A stretch of 64,000 nt of DNA. Source: Spirometra erinaceieuropaei (Eukaryota > Platyhelminthes > Cestoda > Diphyllobothriidea > Diphyllobothriidae). Positions within the stretch are counted from its first letter, which is position 1, and the number at the start of each line of letters is the position of its first letter. Below are positions 21,920 through 32,869 of this stretch, in pieces. The notes under the pieces were generated by a model. The model was not told where the DNA came from. It saw only the letters and a list, made by a program, of their open reading frames with translations, and did not search any database. The position numbers were made by a program, and so were the translations under genes. The stretch spans positions 1,015,217-1,079,216 of the forward strand of contig CACRXP010000030.1 of the NCBI GenBank assembly GCA_902702965.1. The letters are read 5' to 3'.

Positions 21920-23333
21920 AGAAGTATGCTCGCCTAATTGCCCTTTGAGTTTGGTGTCTCTAAGATTGCGTTAAAACACGCGCCATCTATCAAGAGACGT
22001 AAGAGTATTGACGTTTCAAGCACTGAACTATGTCATAAACTGGAACAGTTAACTGTAGAAGGGCGTAACCTGCTAGAAACGATCGTGTGTCGTAACCTTT
22101 CGATAAATAATTAACCTGAAAAGTGTATTAATTTTTAGATGCGCCTGAAAGTCACGTCAAGCTCAAAATGCCCGCGTCGATTTTTCATTGCGGACCACAC
22201 TGACATCAGTCCGCATGAAAGGTCTTCTTCGAAACACGGCTTGGTAAAATGCCTGAATTGACATGAGATCGTATTTCATGCTTACTCATCGTACAAGTAA
22301 ATAAAAGTAAGTTACACTTTGAATTAATTTTCCTAAATTTTTATGTCAAAAGACGCCAAACCCCAGTAAAAAATATCATCTGAAAATCCTAAATGTGTGT
22401 GTCTAACTGCGTGTGATCCACCTGTAAACCCGATAACAACTGTTCACTTATGTTTAAACTTCTTGTTTGTGAATGACAAGTTATAAAAGATGGCCTTCGA
22501 ATACGGGCCCGCACTTTGGTCTGACTATTCATGTCTGACTGATATCTTGCATTTATGTGCAAAGTTGCCACTTCAATATTCGCATACTGGCTTCCTACTC
22601 ATTGTTTATTCGTACTACTATATGGCGCCATTGGTTGCCAAAGGCAACGCGCTTTTGAAGGACGCCAAGAAGCGCGCTAACTGGATCGCACAAATATCGG
22701 CGAACACGAAGGTCACCCCTCGGGGCGATTATTGGTGTTCGAGTGTCAGCAGAAAATGCTGCTTTCTTGAGGAGAGTATTTATCTCATCTACAGCCTCAA
22801 TTATTCTAAAATAAAAGCGCATGTCCTCTTTATCTCCATACATGATTACTCCACAATTTCCGGACGGGTAAGCAGATCTCGACGCAGCCCAAGCTTTACA
22901 TGTTACATGCCCGACAGACCACTGCTTTGCCATTCATTCGGGCCAGTCTCCATTGCCGAAAACACGTTCGACACCAAAAGTAGGCAACGCCTGTAACAGG
23001 CGTCTCTGGTGGCAGACTTTTGTGACCTTCAAAGAAATTTGCGGCATCTAGGTCGAGAAGAAGCATACAAACCCCGAACAGTTGTGTTATTTTGTCCGTA
23101 GTCTCTCTTAAACCACTTGGCTGGTCACTGCAGGTCAGAACTTCTTGAGTGCAGCCTCCCTTGTCTACCCTTAGATACTGTTTTCCTGGTGGCCAACTTT
23201 TCGGCCCATTTTTCAGACAACAGGGACTAATGAGGAAAGATAAACTCAAGTACTGGCGAGGACTTAACATCAAACGAGGGAGATGTCATGCACTGTGGAC
23301 GGTATTAATTTCACAGAAAGCCTGCCATGATTA
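21920..23333. other. Intron 1 stretch without recognised features
   Basis: No repeat family identified. ORFs on both strands at 22490-23273 show no motif I recognise. Confidence 0.5.
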
Positions 23334-24256
23334 CAGTAGGTGGACATACTCATGATATGTCAACCAAAATTCCGAAATGCGTTTTCGACTCGAAAGGATT
23401 AATTATGTAGGTTTGTAAAACTAATCGGTGCGCAAAATAGTTCTATCTTATTCCAGTTACCTCAGAATGCCGGTTTTCGAACAAATTTCTTTTTGGCTGC
23501 ATGCAATAACCACACTCTGTTAAAAATGACTACATAAATAACATGAGCTTTTCTCATTGATTTTCGATGCCCCTAAAAGTCCGATTATATTTCATGAAAA
23601 ACATACATAAAAATATTCATTCTTCCGCTCATTCGGCAGAAAATTACGTCTTCTTCCGACCTCATAATCGAAGGAAAGGTGTAAATCGGTTTTCAAAAAC
23701 TTTTCCAAGTCCCGAATAGTTTTGAAACCGCCCAACCGTTACACTTGGATTCAGGGGTTCCAAACTACAAGCCGTATCTTTCCGCGTACGGAAAACCACA
23801 CATTTCTCTGCGGTATTAAAGGGGGACCATAAAGGATTCATAAAATTTAACAGTGGAGTTTATCCATATTGTTTACTTTACAAGCCACATTGGTAAATGC
23901 AAAGATAAGATGATTTATGAGCGGGCATTTCTTGGTATTTAAAAGTCCCACACTCAGAAACTTTTTAAAAGCGAATTATGTCCCGCATGTTTTCCATGAA
24001 ATATAATTGGACTTTTAGGGGCATTTAAATCAATGAAAAAAATTCATGCTACTTATGTAGTCATTTTTTACAGAGTGTAGATTTTACATGCAACCAAAAA
24101 GAAGTTTATTCGAAAACCGACATCCTTAGGTTATTGAATTATCATAGAATTATGCTGCATGACAATTTATTTAAAAATCCTACTTGATTTATATTTTCGA
24201 AACGAAAACGGATTTCGGGATTTCGGTTGCCATTTCATGAATTAGCCCACCTACTT
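23334..24256. mobile_element. Palindromic element P1, copy 4
   Basis: Starts TA-CAGTAGGTGGACATACTCAT; ends TGAATTAGCCCACCTACTT followed by TA. The arms match the P1 consensus (GCGTTTTCGACTCGAAAGGA, GAAAATTACGTCTTCTTCC, GATTTTCGATGCCCC) with an internal deletion in the right arm. Confidence 0.82.
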
Positions 24257-24370
24257 TACAAGGGCCATAAAGAGCCTTCTAATTATGCAGCTAGTTGGCA
24301 GAATCCTAGAATAAAGTCGCAGGTAAAGAAGAGGAGACGTTCACCGGGGGGGAGGGTTTATTAGAGGTCT

Positions 24371-24407
24371 GACGTTTCGAGTAGTTGCTTCGTCTACCCA
24401 TCTTCAG
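24371..24407 (-). ncRNA. Penelope 3'-end hairpin (hammerhead-like strings), copy a
   Basis: CUGAAGA-U-GGGUAG...CUACUC-GAAA-CGUC. The stem GGGUAG/CUACUC pairs fully (one G-U). Unlike the HR ribozymes there is an extra unpaired base before the stem and no pairing partner for the CGUC side, so I call it a conserved hairpin, not an active ribozyme. Confidence 0.6.
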
Positions 24408-24700
24408 AGACTGGGAAGCCATGAGCACAGCTCTCCCTTATATGGCGCACTTTGTTTGATGCGTGGCCCACCAATGGTGCCTGCGTGGCTGCATCCGACC
24501 CGCATGTCACCGTGACCTGAGTCGCCCCCGTCCTCGTTGGCCGTGGAAATAGTTGACGACTCCGACTGTTCCACGCCGTAACTGTCCCCCGTTAAGAAGG
24601 TTCGTAAAGCCAGATAGGAGGGGGGCAAATAAGTGTGGCGGTTGACAAAGCAGTCGGTGGATATCCAGGACTCCGACTGGCAAAGTTGAGAGATCAGGAT
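24408..24700 (-). pseudogene. Third Penelope-like 3' fragment
   Basis: The minus strand encodes ESWISTDCFVNRHTYLPPS and LALRTFLTGDSYGVEQSES, matching the end of the neighbouring ORF (EAWISTDCSVNRHTDLPPP, LRTFLTGDGYGAGQSGPS). It ends at the 24.4-kb hairpin. Confidence 0.8.
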
Positions 24701-24752
24701 TGATTATTCGAAGAAGAAGATGGGTTCACCGGAACAGGTTTATTTAGATGCT

Positions 24753-24790
24753 GACGTTTCGAAGAGCTTGGTCGGCTCTCCATTGTCAAA
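24753..24790 (-). ncRNA. Penelope 3'-end hairpin, copy b
   Basis: UUGACAA-U-GGAGAGC...GCUCUUC-GAAA-CGUC. The seven-pair stem has a sequence different from copies a and c but still pairs; the 5' core string has diverged from CUGANGA. Confidence 0.6.
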
Positions 24791-24931
24791 GCGTAAAATG
24801 CACTTTATCGACCAGAAATCCCAAGTGGCGTGTCACGTTGGTCTGCCTCATGCTGACCGACTTTTCTCTCCTCTCGCTGCCTGGGCCTCTCGGGGATGGT
24901 TGACGGGCGTTTTGTCTGCGTGCCTTATGGT

Positions 24932-25790
24932 TCACCACTTCGTCGGGGGGGAGGTGATTGAGCCACTGACGAATGGTCGGTTTGGCGGTTCTTGTTCTTC
25001 CTCACCGATTAAACTCGTCGTCGGGTTGTCTCCGTATGGCCTTCTTAAGTCCGGTGTGGCTGTCTGGTCCTGATCTCTACGATTGTGATGACGTAGGACT
25101 TTGTAAGCTGTAGGAAGGTCCAGATGCCTGTTGATAGAATAGGCATCGGAGGACCACGCCTCGAGAGTTAGCCGTTCGGCTTTTGTGTTGTCCCGGCCTA
25201 AGATAGTAGCTCGCTGGAGATCAAAAGTCTGCCCAGTTTCTCCAACGTGTGTTGCTAATTGAGAGTTGGGGTTTAAGCTCCGAGTAGCCGATTTGTGGTC
25301 TTGTAGGCGAGTCTGTAATTTCCGCGCGGTTTCTCCCACATAATTACAATCGCCCTCATTGTAATTTATTTTGTAGATAACTGCTGAGGTTTCGGCGGGT
25401 GGCAATGGGTCCTTAGGTTGCATCAGGCGGCGTCGAATTGTCGCTTGTGGTCGGTGGGCCAGGCCTACTCTGGCCGCGGAGATGACTGATGGTCCCGATT
25501 GTCCCGCGCCGTAACCGTCCCCCGTTAAGAAAGTTCGTAAAGTCGAACAGGGGGGAGGCAAATCAGTGTGGCGGTTGACAGAGCAGTCGGTGGATATCCA
25601 GGCTTCTTGCACCTGCTTTATTTGATCATTGCCCCGGCCCACAATCTCAATGGCGCCAAAGTTGAAGATGTGTCGCGTTTGCGCGGCATGGGTTGCTATC
25701 TCCGACTTTGGATCGCACCCTCGCACGGCCAACCCATGTTCGTGCATTCGCGTTTGCAGCCGTCGGCCGGCTATGCACAGGAATTTCTAA
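24932..25790 (-). CDS. Penelope-like ORF with one and a half GIY-YIG domains
   Basis: About 271-285 open codons. The first part (RRLQTRMHEHGLAV, ATHAAQTRHIFNFGAIEIVG, VQEAWISTDCSVNRH) is the C-terminal half of a GIY-YIG nuclease. A second, complete nuclease follows in frame: AVIYKINYNEGDCNYVGET, RKLQTRLQDHKSA, QLATHVGETGQTFDLQ, ERLTLEAWSSDAYSINRH, with GIY-like VIY, YVG, the catalytic Arg and the Glu of LEAW. The open frame across the junction is unusual; there is no reverse transcriptase. Probably a by-product of nested insertion and not a functional gene. Confidence 0.75.
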
Positions 25791-25793
25791 TCT

Positions 25794-25830
25794 CTGAAGA
25801 AGGGTAGACGAAACGACTACTCGAAACGTC
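25794..25830 (+). ncRNA. Penelope 3'-end hairpin, copy c (inverted)
   Basis: CUGAAGA-A-GGGUAG...CUACUC-GAAA-CGUC on the plus strand, opposite in orientation to the coding fragments on its left. Confidence 0.6.
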
Positions 25831-26801
25831 AGACCTCTAATAGACCCCTTCCGCCGAACACCTTCTCTTCTTTTGATATGCCACCTGGGAATCGCATTTT
25901 CACTACTATGCAGTCTCAGTTAGCTAAGGAAGGCCTTCTTCAGGTGGTCGAAAACGGTTGTCTTTGCTCTGTAAGGAATACACAAGGGCTCCCCGCTTTA
26001 TCAGAAATGTGCACATAGAGGAGGAGCTCAGTCCAAATAGGGGGACAAAGGAGAAAGATTTTGATGTTGCGACTCAGTCCGTCTGCAGCGACGGTCGGAC
26101 AGTTTATAAGGGGCGGAGTTTAAATTTGGTTAAAAATTAGCGACTGTTGAGATTAAACGACCCACATGTCAATATCCGAATGCTTTGGATTGAAAGCTGC
26201 CTAAAAACCGGCGGTCCTAGGAGTTACTATTATCTAGCTGAAATCGAGCCTTCGATGGTACCTCAACAGAGGGAGAAGTTGGAGGGGTAGAATAAAGGCT
26301 TCATTGGCAACTCTTCGAGAACAGTCCGCCCATCTCTTCATCGAACTTAGCGACAACTTCCAACAATGGCCACTTTAGGCCGGTCCAACAAAAGACCCTG
26401 ACATACCTAATTGGAAGGCGTATAAACATAAGCCTAACTGATATCATTTCCTGAGGAGAATAATTTGAAATCTATCGAACAATGGATAGCATATTCAACA
26501 CGACTCGATGTTGGTTATTGGGGCGTAGACACAATAAAACTCCAGAAACGTTGGAAAATCGATAACTGACAGTCGGTCGCTCATTGGCTATCCAGTGAAA
26601 TCTCGCATTCCTCGAGGATACGAGTGAAGCAGATTGCTTAAGCAGTCCATATTTTCCACTCTTTGAGGCGCCCATAATATTAGTTACTCCTCTGAGAAAA
26701 AATAAATCAAGGGCTCATTTTGCTGGAAATTATATTTCCCCATATACAACTGCTCAGAAAATTGACATACATTTGCAAACGAATTCCAGATTTTAAACAT
26801 A

Positions 26802-27794
26802 CAGTGAGTGACCTATCTCATGAAATGTTGGCTGAAATTGTGAAATGCGTTTTCGATTAGGAAGGATTACTTGGTCGCGGTTGTAATACTGATTAGCTCG
26901 TGGCATACTCTTATAACATTTCGGACTCGGCAGGATGTTGGCTTTTAAATGCACTTCTTCTCAATCTCCTGTAGAAAGCGTGCTCGGTAAAAAATGACTA
27001 CTTAAGTAGCATGCATTTTTCTCATTGATTTTCGATGGTCTTGGAAATTCAAATATATTTTATAGACACCACAAACAAAAATACGCTTTCTTTTAGTCAT
27101 TCAATAGAGAATCACTTCTTCTTTATATTTTATACTTAAGGAAGAATTATAATTGGGTCTAAAAAAGTTTCTAATTATGAGACTTTTAAGACCGCGATAT
27201 GTCCATTCACATATCATCGTACCTGGCCGTTTACCACTGCTCCTCATGAAATGTGCAACATGGTCCGCATCCATTGCAACATTTTATGGACCCTGTATGA
27301 TATGTCTTTAATGAAATAGAAAAATATGGGACGTTCTTTGCGCGGAACGCATGCACCTTGTAGAGTGTAATCACTAAGCGCTAATGCAACGAATGATCAG
27401 ACTCCAAATTTTTCGGCAATTGGAAAACTTTTTTAAAACCTTTTTATACTCCTTCCTTAAGTATAAAATATAAAGAAGACGTGATTCTCTATTGATTGAC
27501 TAAAAGAAAGCATATTTTTGTTTGTGGTTTCTATAAAATATATTTGAATTTCCAAGATCATCGAAAATCAATGGGAAAAATGCACGCTACTTAAGTAGTC
27601 ATTTTTTACCAAGCACACCTTCTACAGGAGATTGAAAAGAAGTGCATTTAAAAGCCGACATCCTCCCGAGTCGGAAATCTTATAACAGTATGCCTTAAAA
27701 TAATCAGTATTACAACCGCGACCAAGTAATCCTTCATAAACGAAAACGAATTTCAGAATTTCAGCCAACATTTCATGAGATAGGTCACGCACTG
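26802..27794. mobile_element. Palindromic element P2, copy 3 (complete)
   Basis: 993 bp, flanked by TA. Termini CAGTGAGTGACCTATCTCAT and GAGATAGGTCACGCACTG; the arms are reverse complements along about 450 bp. Very similar to the 17-kb copy. No ORF of substance. Confidence 0.87.
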
Positions 27795-28305
27795 TAGAAT
27801 ACATTGCGCCTCAAACAGTCGACAATAATAAAGTTTACTGGTCCAAATGTAAAATGCTTGGCGATCTCGAAGGAAGGGGTTTGAATCCACAGCGGACACG
27901 GCAAATCTGGCTGAACTAAAAACACGCCTTTAACTGTCGTGGGTCCAAAACCTGTCGAGATCGCCGACTGTTTCTTAATTGGAAAAATAAACATCTGTTT
28001 TTGTTGACTGTTTAAGACGCAATGTATCCTGTGTTTAAAAGATCTCAAAGTTTTTAGAACAGACGTTCCCCAAAACGAGGGTTTCTCTGCCCCTTTCCAG
28101 AAAGACGAACTACTGGTTTCAAGAGTCGGCCATATGGCGAAAGTTTAAGTACTGCCTAAGCATTGTCGCACCAGTTTTGATCGGAAATATTAACCAGAGT
28201 GGCCTGACCCGCGGATCAATAGCAGAGCTTCAGACTTAATGCACAATGCCTGAGAAGCTCGGATTCGAGTCCTCGGTTATCCAAAAGGCTGAATTGGATT
28301 TAACC

Positions 28306-28352
28306 CGTTGGCCACGGCTAATAAGCCAGAAATGGCCATCCCAGTGCCCCTG
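28306..28352 (+). mobile_element. Short SINE S1 tail fragment
   Basis: ACGGCTAATAAGCCAGAAAT and GGCCATCCCAGTGCCCCTGG match the S1 body; nothing else of the SINE is present. Confidence 0.55.
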
Positions 28353-28504
28353 GTTTTATCTGCTACCCTCTCCTGTGTGACTGCTGGTCGCTATGACACT
28401 GCCCTCATGGACTCTACATTGTATGCGAAGGTGAGGCGAGGTAGCCCTTCCCATCTCCTGACTGGCGATTATTCCGTCCCACGACATTGTATATAAATAC
28501 TTAT

Positions 28505-28862
28505 ACTTCTGAAATTAGTCACTTGATTATTCTCTAGAGTTCATATACCAGAAACCGCATAAAGAACTCTGGGGGACCCACTGAGGAACCGAACACCTCG
28601 CAGCTGTGTCACTCAGCAAAACACGTGTCTGGGTTTTTAGCTAGTACCTGTCTGGCGTACGGTCTACCCTTATCATACGGATTCCACACTACTTGTAGTG
28701 TCACTTGTTTGTAAAATGGGCATTATGTGGTTATTCCACAGTAGTTGATCTTCTTCGACTCGAATGTTCATTGAAATTTTGGGTCTGACACTTAAAGTCA
28801 TGTCTTGGGGTCTTAACTCCATGTCCTGTATTGAATAATTTCTGAAATTATTCGCTTGATAT
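28505..28862 (+). mobile_element. Hammerhead repeat HR, copy 3 (one full unit)
   Basis: Begins with the last bases of a preceding unit (GAAATTAGTCACTTGATT), then leader CTCTAGAGTTCATATACCAG, a damaged hammerhead, and the complete body to AATTTCTGAAATTATTCGCT. Unit length is about 335 bp, consistent with the 351-bp unit minus a 15-base loss in the ribozyme. Confidence 0.8.
28568..28640 (+). ncRNA. Broken hammerhead ribozyme (H4)
   Basis: CCCA-CUGAGGA and the 3' part AAAACACGUGUC-UGGG remain, but the 3' strand of stem II (GGCAGAAUAUCGGCG in other copies) is deleted, leaving AAAA where GAAA should be. Not expected to cleave. Confidence 0.7.
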
Positions 28863-29098
28863 ATATTCATATATAAAATGTTAATATGACGGCATATGAA
28901 ATGATCAGGGACGCTGTCCACACTACTGAATGGGTAAGTGATCTCAAATAATGGGTCACTACTGAAAACTCAATTAGCGATTTCGCTCTGCGATTCACGT
29001 CAGAGTTAAGGAGGATAGAGATTTTAGATGCACTACCTGAAAATAGAAGGAAGGTAAAATAAAGTCGAGCAAATTTGATCCAAGCAACTCATTCTTAC

Positions 29099-29459
29099 CA
29101 ATATTAACCAGTCGTAGGCCCTCGGATTCCTCGAGAAAACGCAGAGTCATTGTGACATTTTCAAGCTTCTGAGTGCGAAAGCTCGGCTTCTTGTTGACAT
29201 GTCGAAATTTCTGTCCCGACAGGGACTCAACAAGTTCGATTAGTCGTAGCCCGTCGGCCAGATCGAACTGTAGGTCATCCACGGAGGTGTGCTTCTCCTT
29301 CAGATGTTCATTGGCCCAACGCGTGAAAGTGTTCTTCTGAATCAACTTCCACTCCGCGTCCTCGGCCATCTCACGTTCCACCATCGGCACCTCCTCTTCC
29401 TCCTCATCGACGTAACCGTCGCCAGGGTCGGCATACTGGAAGTCGTTGTTTGCGTACAT
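29099..29459 (-). CDS. FLN: Filamin coding exon 1: N-terminus and most of CH1
   Basis: Codons 1-120 plus one base. The protein starts MYANNDFQYAD, has an acidic run of five Glu near residues 19-23, then enters CH1 with DAEWKLIQKNTFTRWANEHL (residues 34-53), the classic actin-binding start of filamins, and DLADGLRLIELVE. It ends at RLVNI plus the first base of Asp. The donor GTAAGAAT follows at 29098. Just upstream of the ATG the minus strand reads CTCCCACCTTTTAG, a good acceptor, so this exon probably begins at 29469 with only about ten untranslated bases and a separate 5' untranslated exon lies further right. The start is chosen because it is the only in-frame Met before the conserved CH1 start that leaves the usual short filamin leader. 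Confidence 0.95.
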
Positions 29460-29476
29460 TTTGAATTACCTAAAAG
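29460..29476 (-). promoter_or_regulatory. Splice acceptor just upstream of the filamin start codon
   Basis: On the minus strand a pyrimidine-rich tract ends in CACCTTTTAG and is followed by GTAATTCAAA and then the ATG. It fits a 3' splice site placing the ATG ten bases into an exon, which implies an upstream non-coding first exon and an unseen promoter to the right. Confidence 0.55.
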
Positions 29477-29479
29477 GTG

Positions 29480-30936
29480 GGAGAAAATTCTGCTCAGGTT
29501 TCCATTGCCACAGTCAAATGCGTGTTTAGAGAACCTCGAGGGAAAAGGCTTGAACCGCTTGGCCAGTCCGCGTCAGATTTGAAACCAAACAGGATTCGAG
29601 CTCTGGTTCTGGTTCATCAGTTAGAAGTTCACCCGGGTACACTTGGCTGTGCCTCAAAGCTGAACTACTGGAGTTCGGCTCTATAACCAAATCTCCAAAC
29701 TCAATTACTGATTTTCGACTCGCGGTTCATTCTAGGCTCACGCCTACGGGTGCTCTGCAAATCCAGCTGGCTTCATTGTGTCACGCTAGATGGCTAACAA
29801 CCACTGAGGCCCCAGTTTCATGAGTTGAACGAGGTGTTTGAAGTGGACATGAAGTATAATTATGATTACTTGTTATTAGCGTCGAGCAGAGCTTCAGATT
29901 TAAGATAATTAAATGACTGTGATACACTGCTCACGATCATAGTGAACTCGTTTGTGGGAAAGTTACTCTCTGAACGCAAAACTTTTCAAGAATTAAAACG
30001 GAAATACGGCTATCCTAGCTGGCAGTAATGGCAACTAAAATCATGAATGCTGATGCATCACAGTAAGCGTAATTCATCGGGTATTTAAAGAAATATGAAA
30101 TTGTTGGATAGCTTTCAGTTGAGACCACTTAACTTGCAGCGGTTATAATTTTGACATGTGATCAAGGCGCAGAAGAAGTATGTCGTTGCAGTTAACTGTT
30201 TTTTTGGTCATTTCTTTTGGAATGGGCGCAGATTCTCTAACTTTTCACCTAACATTTAGCTAAATATCAACATTTTTGGGAGAAAACAGCAATACGGGAA
30301 GTTGTTTCTCAAGTTAATTTTGCGGAAAGTTGGGTTTTCATTGAAAACTACAAGTGCGATTGGGCGAGTATTTTTACGCAAACACTTTTTCATCGAGAAA
30401 AATTTTGAGACCGTTTTGCGACTGTTAATTACGTCGGCTTAAATTCAGCACTGTTTGCGTCCGGTTTGTTTCTCCAAAAGACAGTAATAAATTCTGTCTA
30501 TTTTTTTGAAAAAATTAATAAATAATTTAGTAGTCCTCAGAAGTGCAGGAATGACTTCCCTCGAAAATATTTGATTTATAAGGCTTGAAGCAGATGTTTT
30601 TTTCAATCACTGTAGGCTACCGCATAAGGACTATGAGAATCATAATTTGCATTCCTCACAAAATAACATTTAGATCCAAAAAAGCCTCGAAGAATAGCGC
30701 AAAATGCCTAAGCCGCTAATATATTTGCTATTTACTCTATTGAACCGTCTGATGTAGCTGAAATGGCGGAAGAATCTGCTGGGACAGCAGTTTCTTAAAC
30801 TTTAAATGTCCGCCTACGTTAAAAACGTTAAGTACTCTGGTCTGAATCCTTATTGGTTGCTATGACGCTACCCGCGTGGGCGTAACGGGCCGAATCTATC
30901 TCAAAACCGAATGACTGAACGACCCTTCTAAGAGTG
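29480..30936. other. Upstream flank of the filamin coding start, no features recognised
   Basis: No known repeat and no ORF of note. A 5' untranslated exon of filamin may lie here or further right, but I cannot place it. Confidence 0.5.
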
Positions 30937-30938
30937 TA

Positions 30939-31818
30939 CAGTCAGTGACCGATCTTATGAATTGTCATTTGTACTAGGAAGGGTTCCTAAAGTAGGGTTG
31001 TAATATAGATTTTCGTGCAATCTGAAGCCACTACCGTCATGCTAGGATACGAGCCTTTGAATGTAACTTTTTCGCCGCCTGCAGAATCCACTTAGGTAGC
31101 GTTGTTTTCCTCTTTTGATTTTCGATGTCCTTATATGTACAAATATATTTTGCAGTAAAAAGGCACAAAATAGGCTATTCGCAGCTTTTTTGGTAGCAAA
31201 GCACTTTCTCAATTTTATGGTCAAAGAAATAGCATCGTTAATTTTAAAAATGTCTGCAATCATGAGACTTTTGAAGACCATGAAATGTACACCTCTATAG
31301 CATCATATATATCGGCTTATTAATGTTCCATCTGCAGCAGATTTTATGGGTACTATATGATAACTTCTTGATGACACAGAGGTACGCGTGATTTTTACTG
31401 GTGAGAAGTACAGTTTCCAGACTGTAAACACCAAATGCAAATGCGACGGCAGATCTGATTCAAAGTTATTCGAGGGCGCCTTCTTTCAATAAAAATTCTG
31501 CAGTGGACATGATTTGCTACCAGTTGAGTAAAGAAAGTATATTTTTGAGTATGTCTTTTATAAAATCTGTCTGAATTTTTAAGGGTACTGGAAACAAATC
31601 AAATAGTTTAGTGCTCAATAAGTAGTCGTTTTCGTAGCCGAGTATGGTTTTCGCAGATGACCGAGAAGAAAAGCGTTAAAAAGTCAGAACTTTGGTGTTG
31701 TCGAAATATCCTACGATTACGCTACATGACAACCAATATACCAAGCCCATTTAAATGAGCCTTTCTATTTTAAAATGTACTACAGAATTTCAGTAAATAT
31801 TTCGCGAGATTGGTAATA
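30939..31818. mobile_element. Palindromic element P2, diverged copy
   Basis: Starts TA-CAGTCAGTGACCGATCTTAT; internal GATTTTCGATGTCCTTATA and terminal ATTTCGCGAGATTGGTAATA support a P2-like palindrome. Its right end coincides with the left end of the next element at a shared TACAGTA. Confidence 0.65.
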
Positions 31819-31820
31819 TA

Positions 31821-32846
31821 CAGTAGATTGGCTAACTCGCGCAATGTCACCCAAAATTCCGAAATGCGTTTTCGTTTCGAAAAGATTAATTAAGTAGGGT
31901 TGTGAAACTAATCAGTCTACAAAATAATTCTATAATAATTCTATAATAATTCTATAATTCTATAGTAATTCTATAATATTTCAGTTACTTCAGGAGGTCG
32001 GCTTTCGAATGAACTTCCTTCCGGCTGCATGCAGAATAAAACGTTCTGTAAAAATGACTATTTACGTAGCATGAATTTTTCTCATTGATTTTGGATGTCC
32101 CTAAAAGTCCAGTTGTATTTCATGGAAAACAGGCATAAAAATATTCATTTTTTGCTCATTCAATAGACAATGACATCTAATTTTATACTCGAAGGAAAGA
32201 TATAATTCGGTTTTCAAAAACTTTTCCAATTTCCAAATGATTTTGAACCCACTCTACCGTAACACTTGGATTCAGGGTTACAATACTACAATCCATGTAT
32301 TTTCCGCGTACGAAAAACCACCCAGTTCTCTATGGTACTGAGGGAAGACCATATAGAGTTCATACCATTTGGCAGTGAATTTGATCCATATTGTTAACTT
32401 TACAAGCCACATTGATAAATGCAGAGACATGACATTTTATGAACGGCCATTTCACGGTATTTAAAAGTTCCACAGTAAGAAACTTTTTGAAAACCGAATT
32501 ATGTACCTCTCTTCGATTATAAAATTAGAAGACGTAATTATCTACCAATTGGGCGAAAGAATAAATATTTTTATGCATGTTTTCCATGAAATATAATTGT
32601 ACTTTTAGGGGCGTCGAAAATCAATGAGAAAAATGCATGCTACGTAAATAGTCATTTTTACAGAGCGTTTTATTCTGCATGCAGCCGGAAGGAAGTTCAT
32701 TCGAAAGTCGGCATCCTGCGGTAACTGAAATATTGTAGAATTAGTTTGCAGGCTGACTTGTTTTACAACCCTACTTAGGTAATCTTTTCGAACCGAAAAC
32801 GCACTTCGGAATTTCGGTTGACATTTCATAAGTTAGCCCACCTACT
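31821..32846. mobile_element. Palindromic element P1, copy 5
   Basis: Starts TA-CAGTAGATTGGCTAACTC and ends TTCATAAGTTAGCCCACCTAC. The arms follow the P1 consensus. A local ATTCTATAATA microsatellite expansion (31923-31980) lies in the left arm, where other copies have the motif once. Confidence 0.82.
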
Positions 32847-32869
32847 CAATGTTCTCGTGTACGTATGCG

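Larger units (their letters stand above)
24351..25860 (-). mobile_element. Stack of Penelope-like 3' ends (PLE-3)
   Basis: Minus-strand GIY-YIG pieces in tandem. Each 3' end is marked by a conserved hairpin (24371-24407, 24753-24790), and an inverted hairpin (25794-25830) with its TCTAATAGACCCC tail closes the right side. The outer ends are inverted copies (GGTCTGACGTTTCGAGTAGT on the left; its complement on the right). It looks like repeated 5'-truncated insertions into an earlier 3' end. Confidence 0.8.
2631..29459 (-). other. FLN: Filamin gene, 5' part (six coding exons in this window)
   Basis: Gene-level span of an actin cross-linking filamin, from the start codon at 29459 leftwards to the donor after exon 6; the remaining Ig repeats lie outside the window. 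Filamins bind F-actin through a tandem CH domain pair and dimerise through the C-terminal Ig repeat. Coding pieces join as 361+113+385+119+238+201 nt with intron phases 1, 0, 1, 0, 1, 1, giving 472 codons plus one base without a stop. Introns are 12431, 454, 8075, 562 and 3890 bp. All transposable-element copies between 2.8 and 29.1 kb are therefore intronic. The product call is secure; the number of paralogues in this genome is not known. Confidence 0.93.

Noticed and set aside
24371..24407. Penelope 3' hairpins as active hammerhead ribozymes
   Set aside because: CUGANGA and GAAA are present but an extra base separates the core from stem II and no helix III partner (ACGU-type strand with UH) is visible nearby; reported as a hairpin only.
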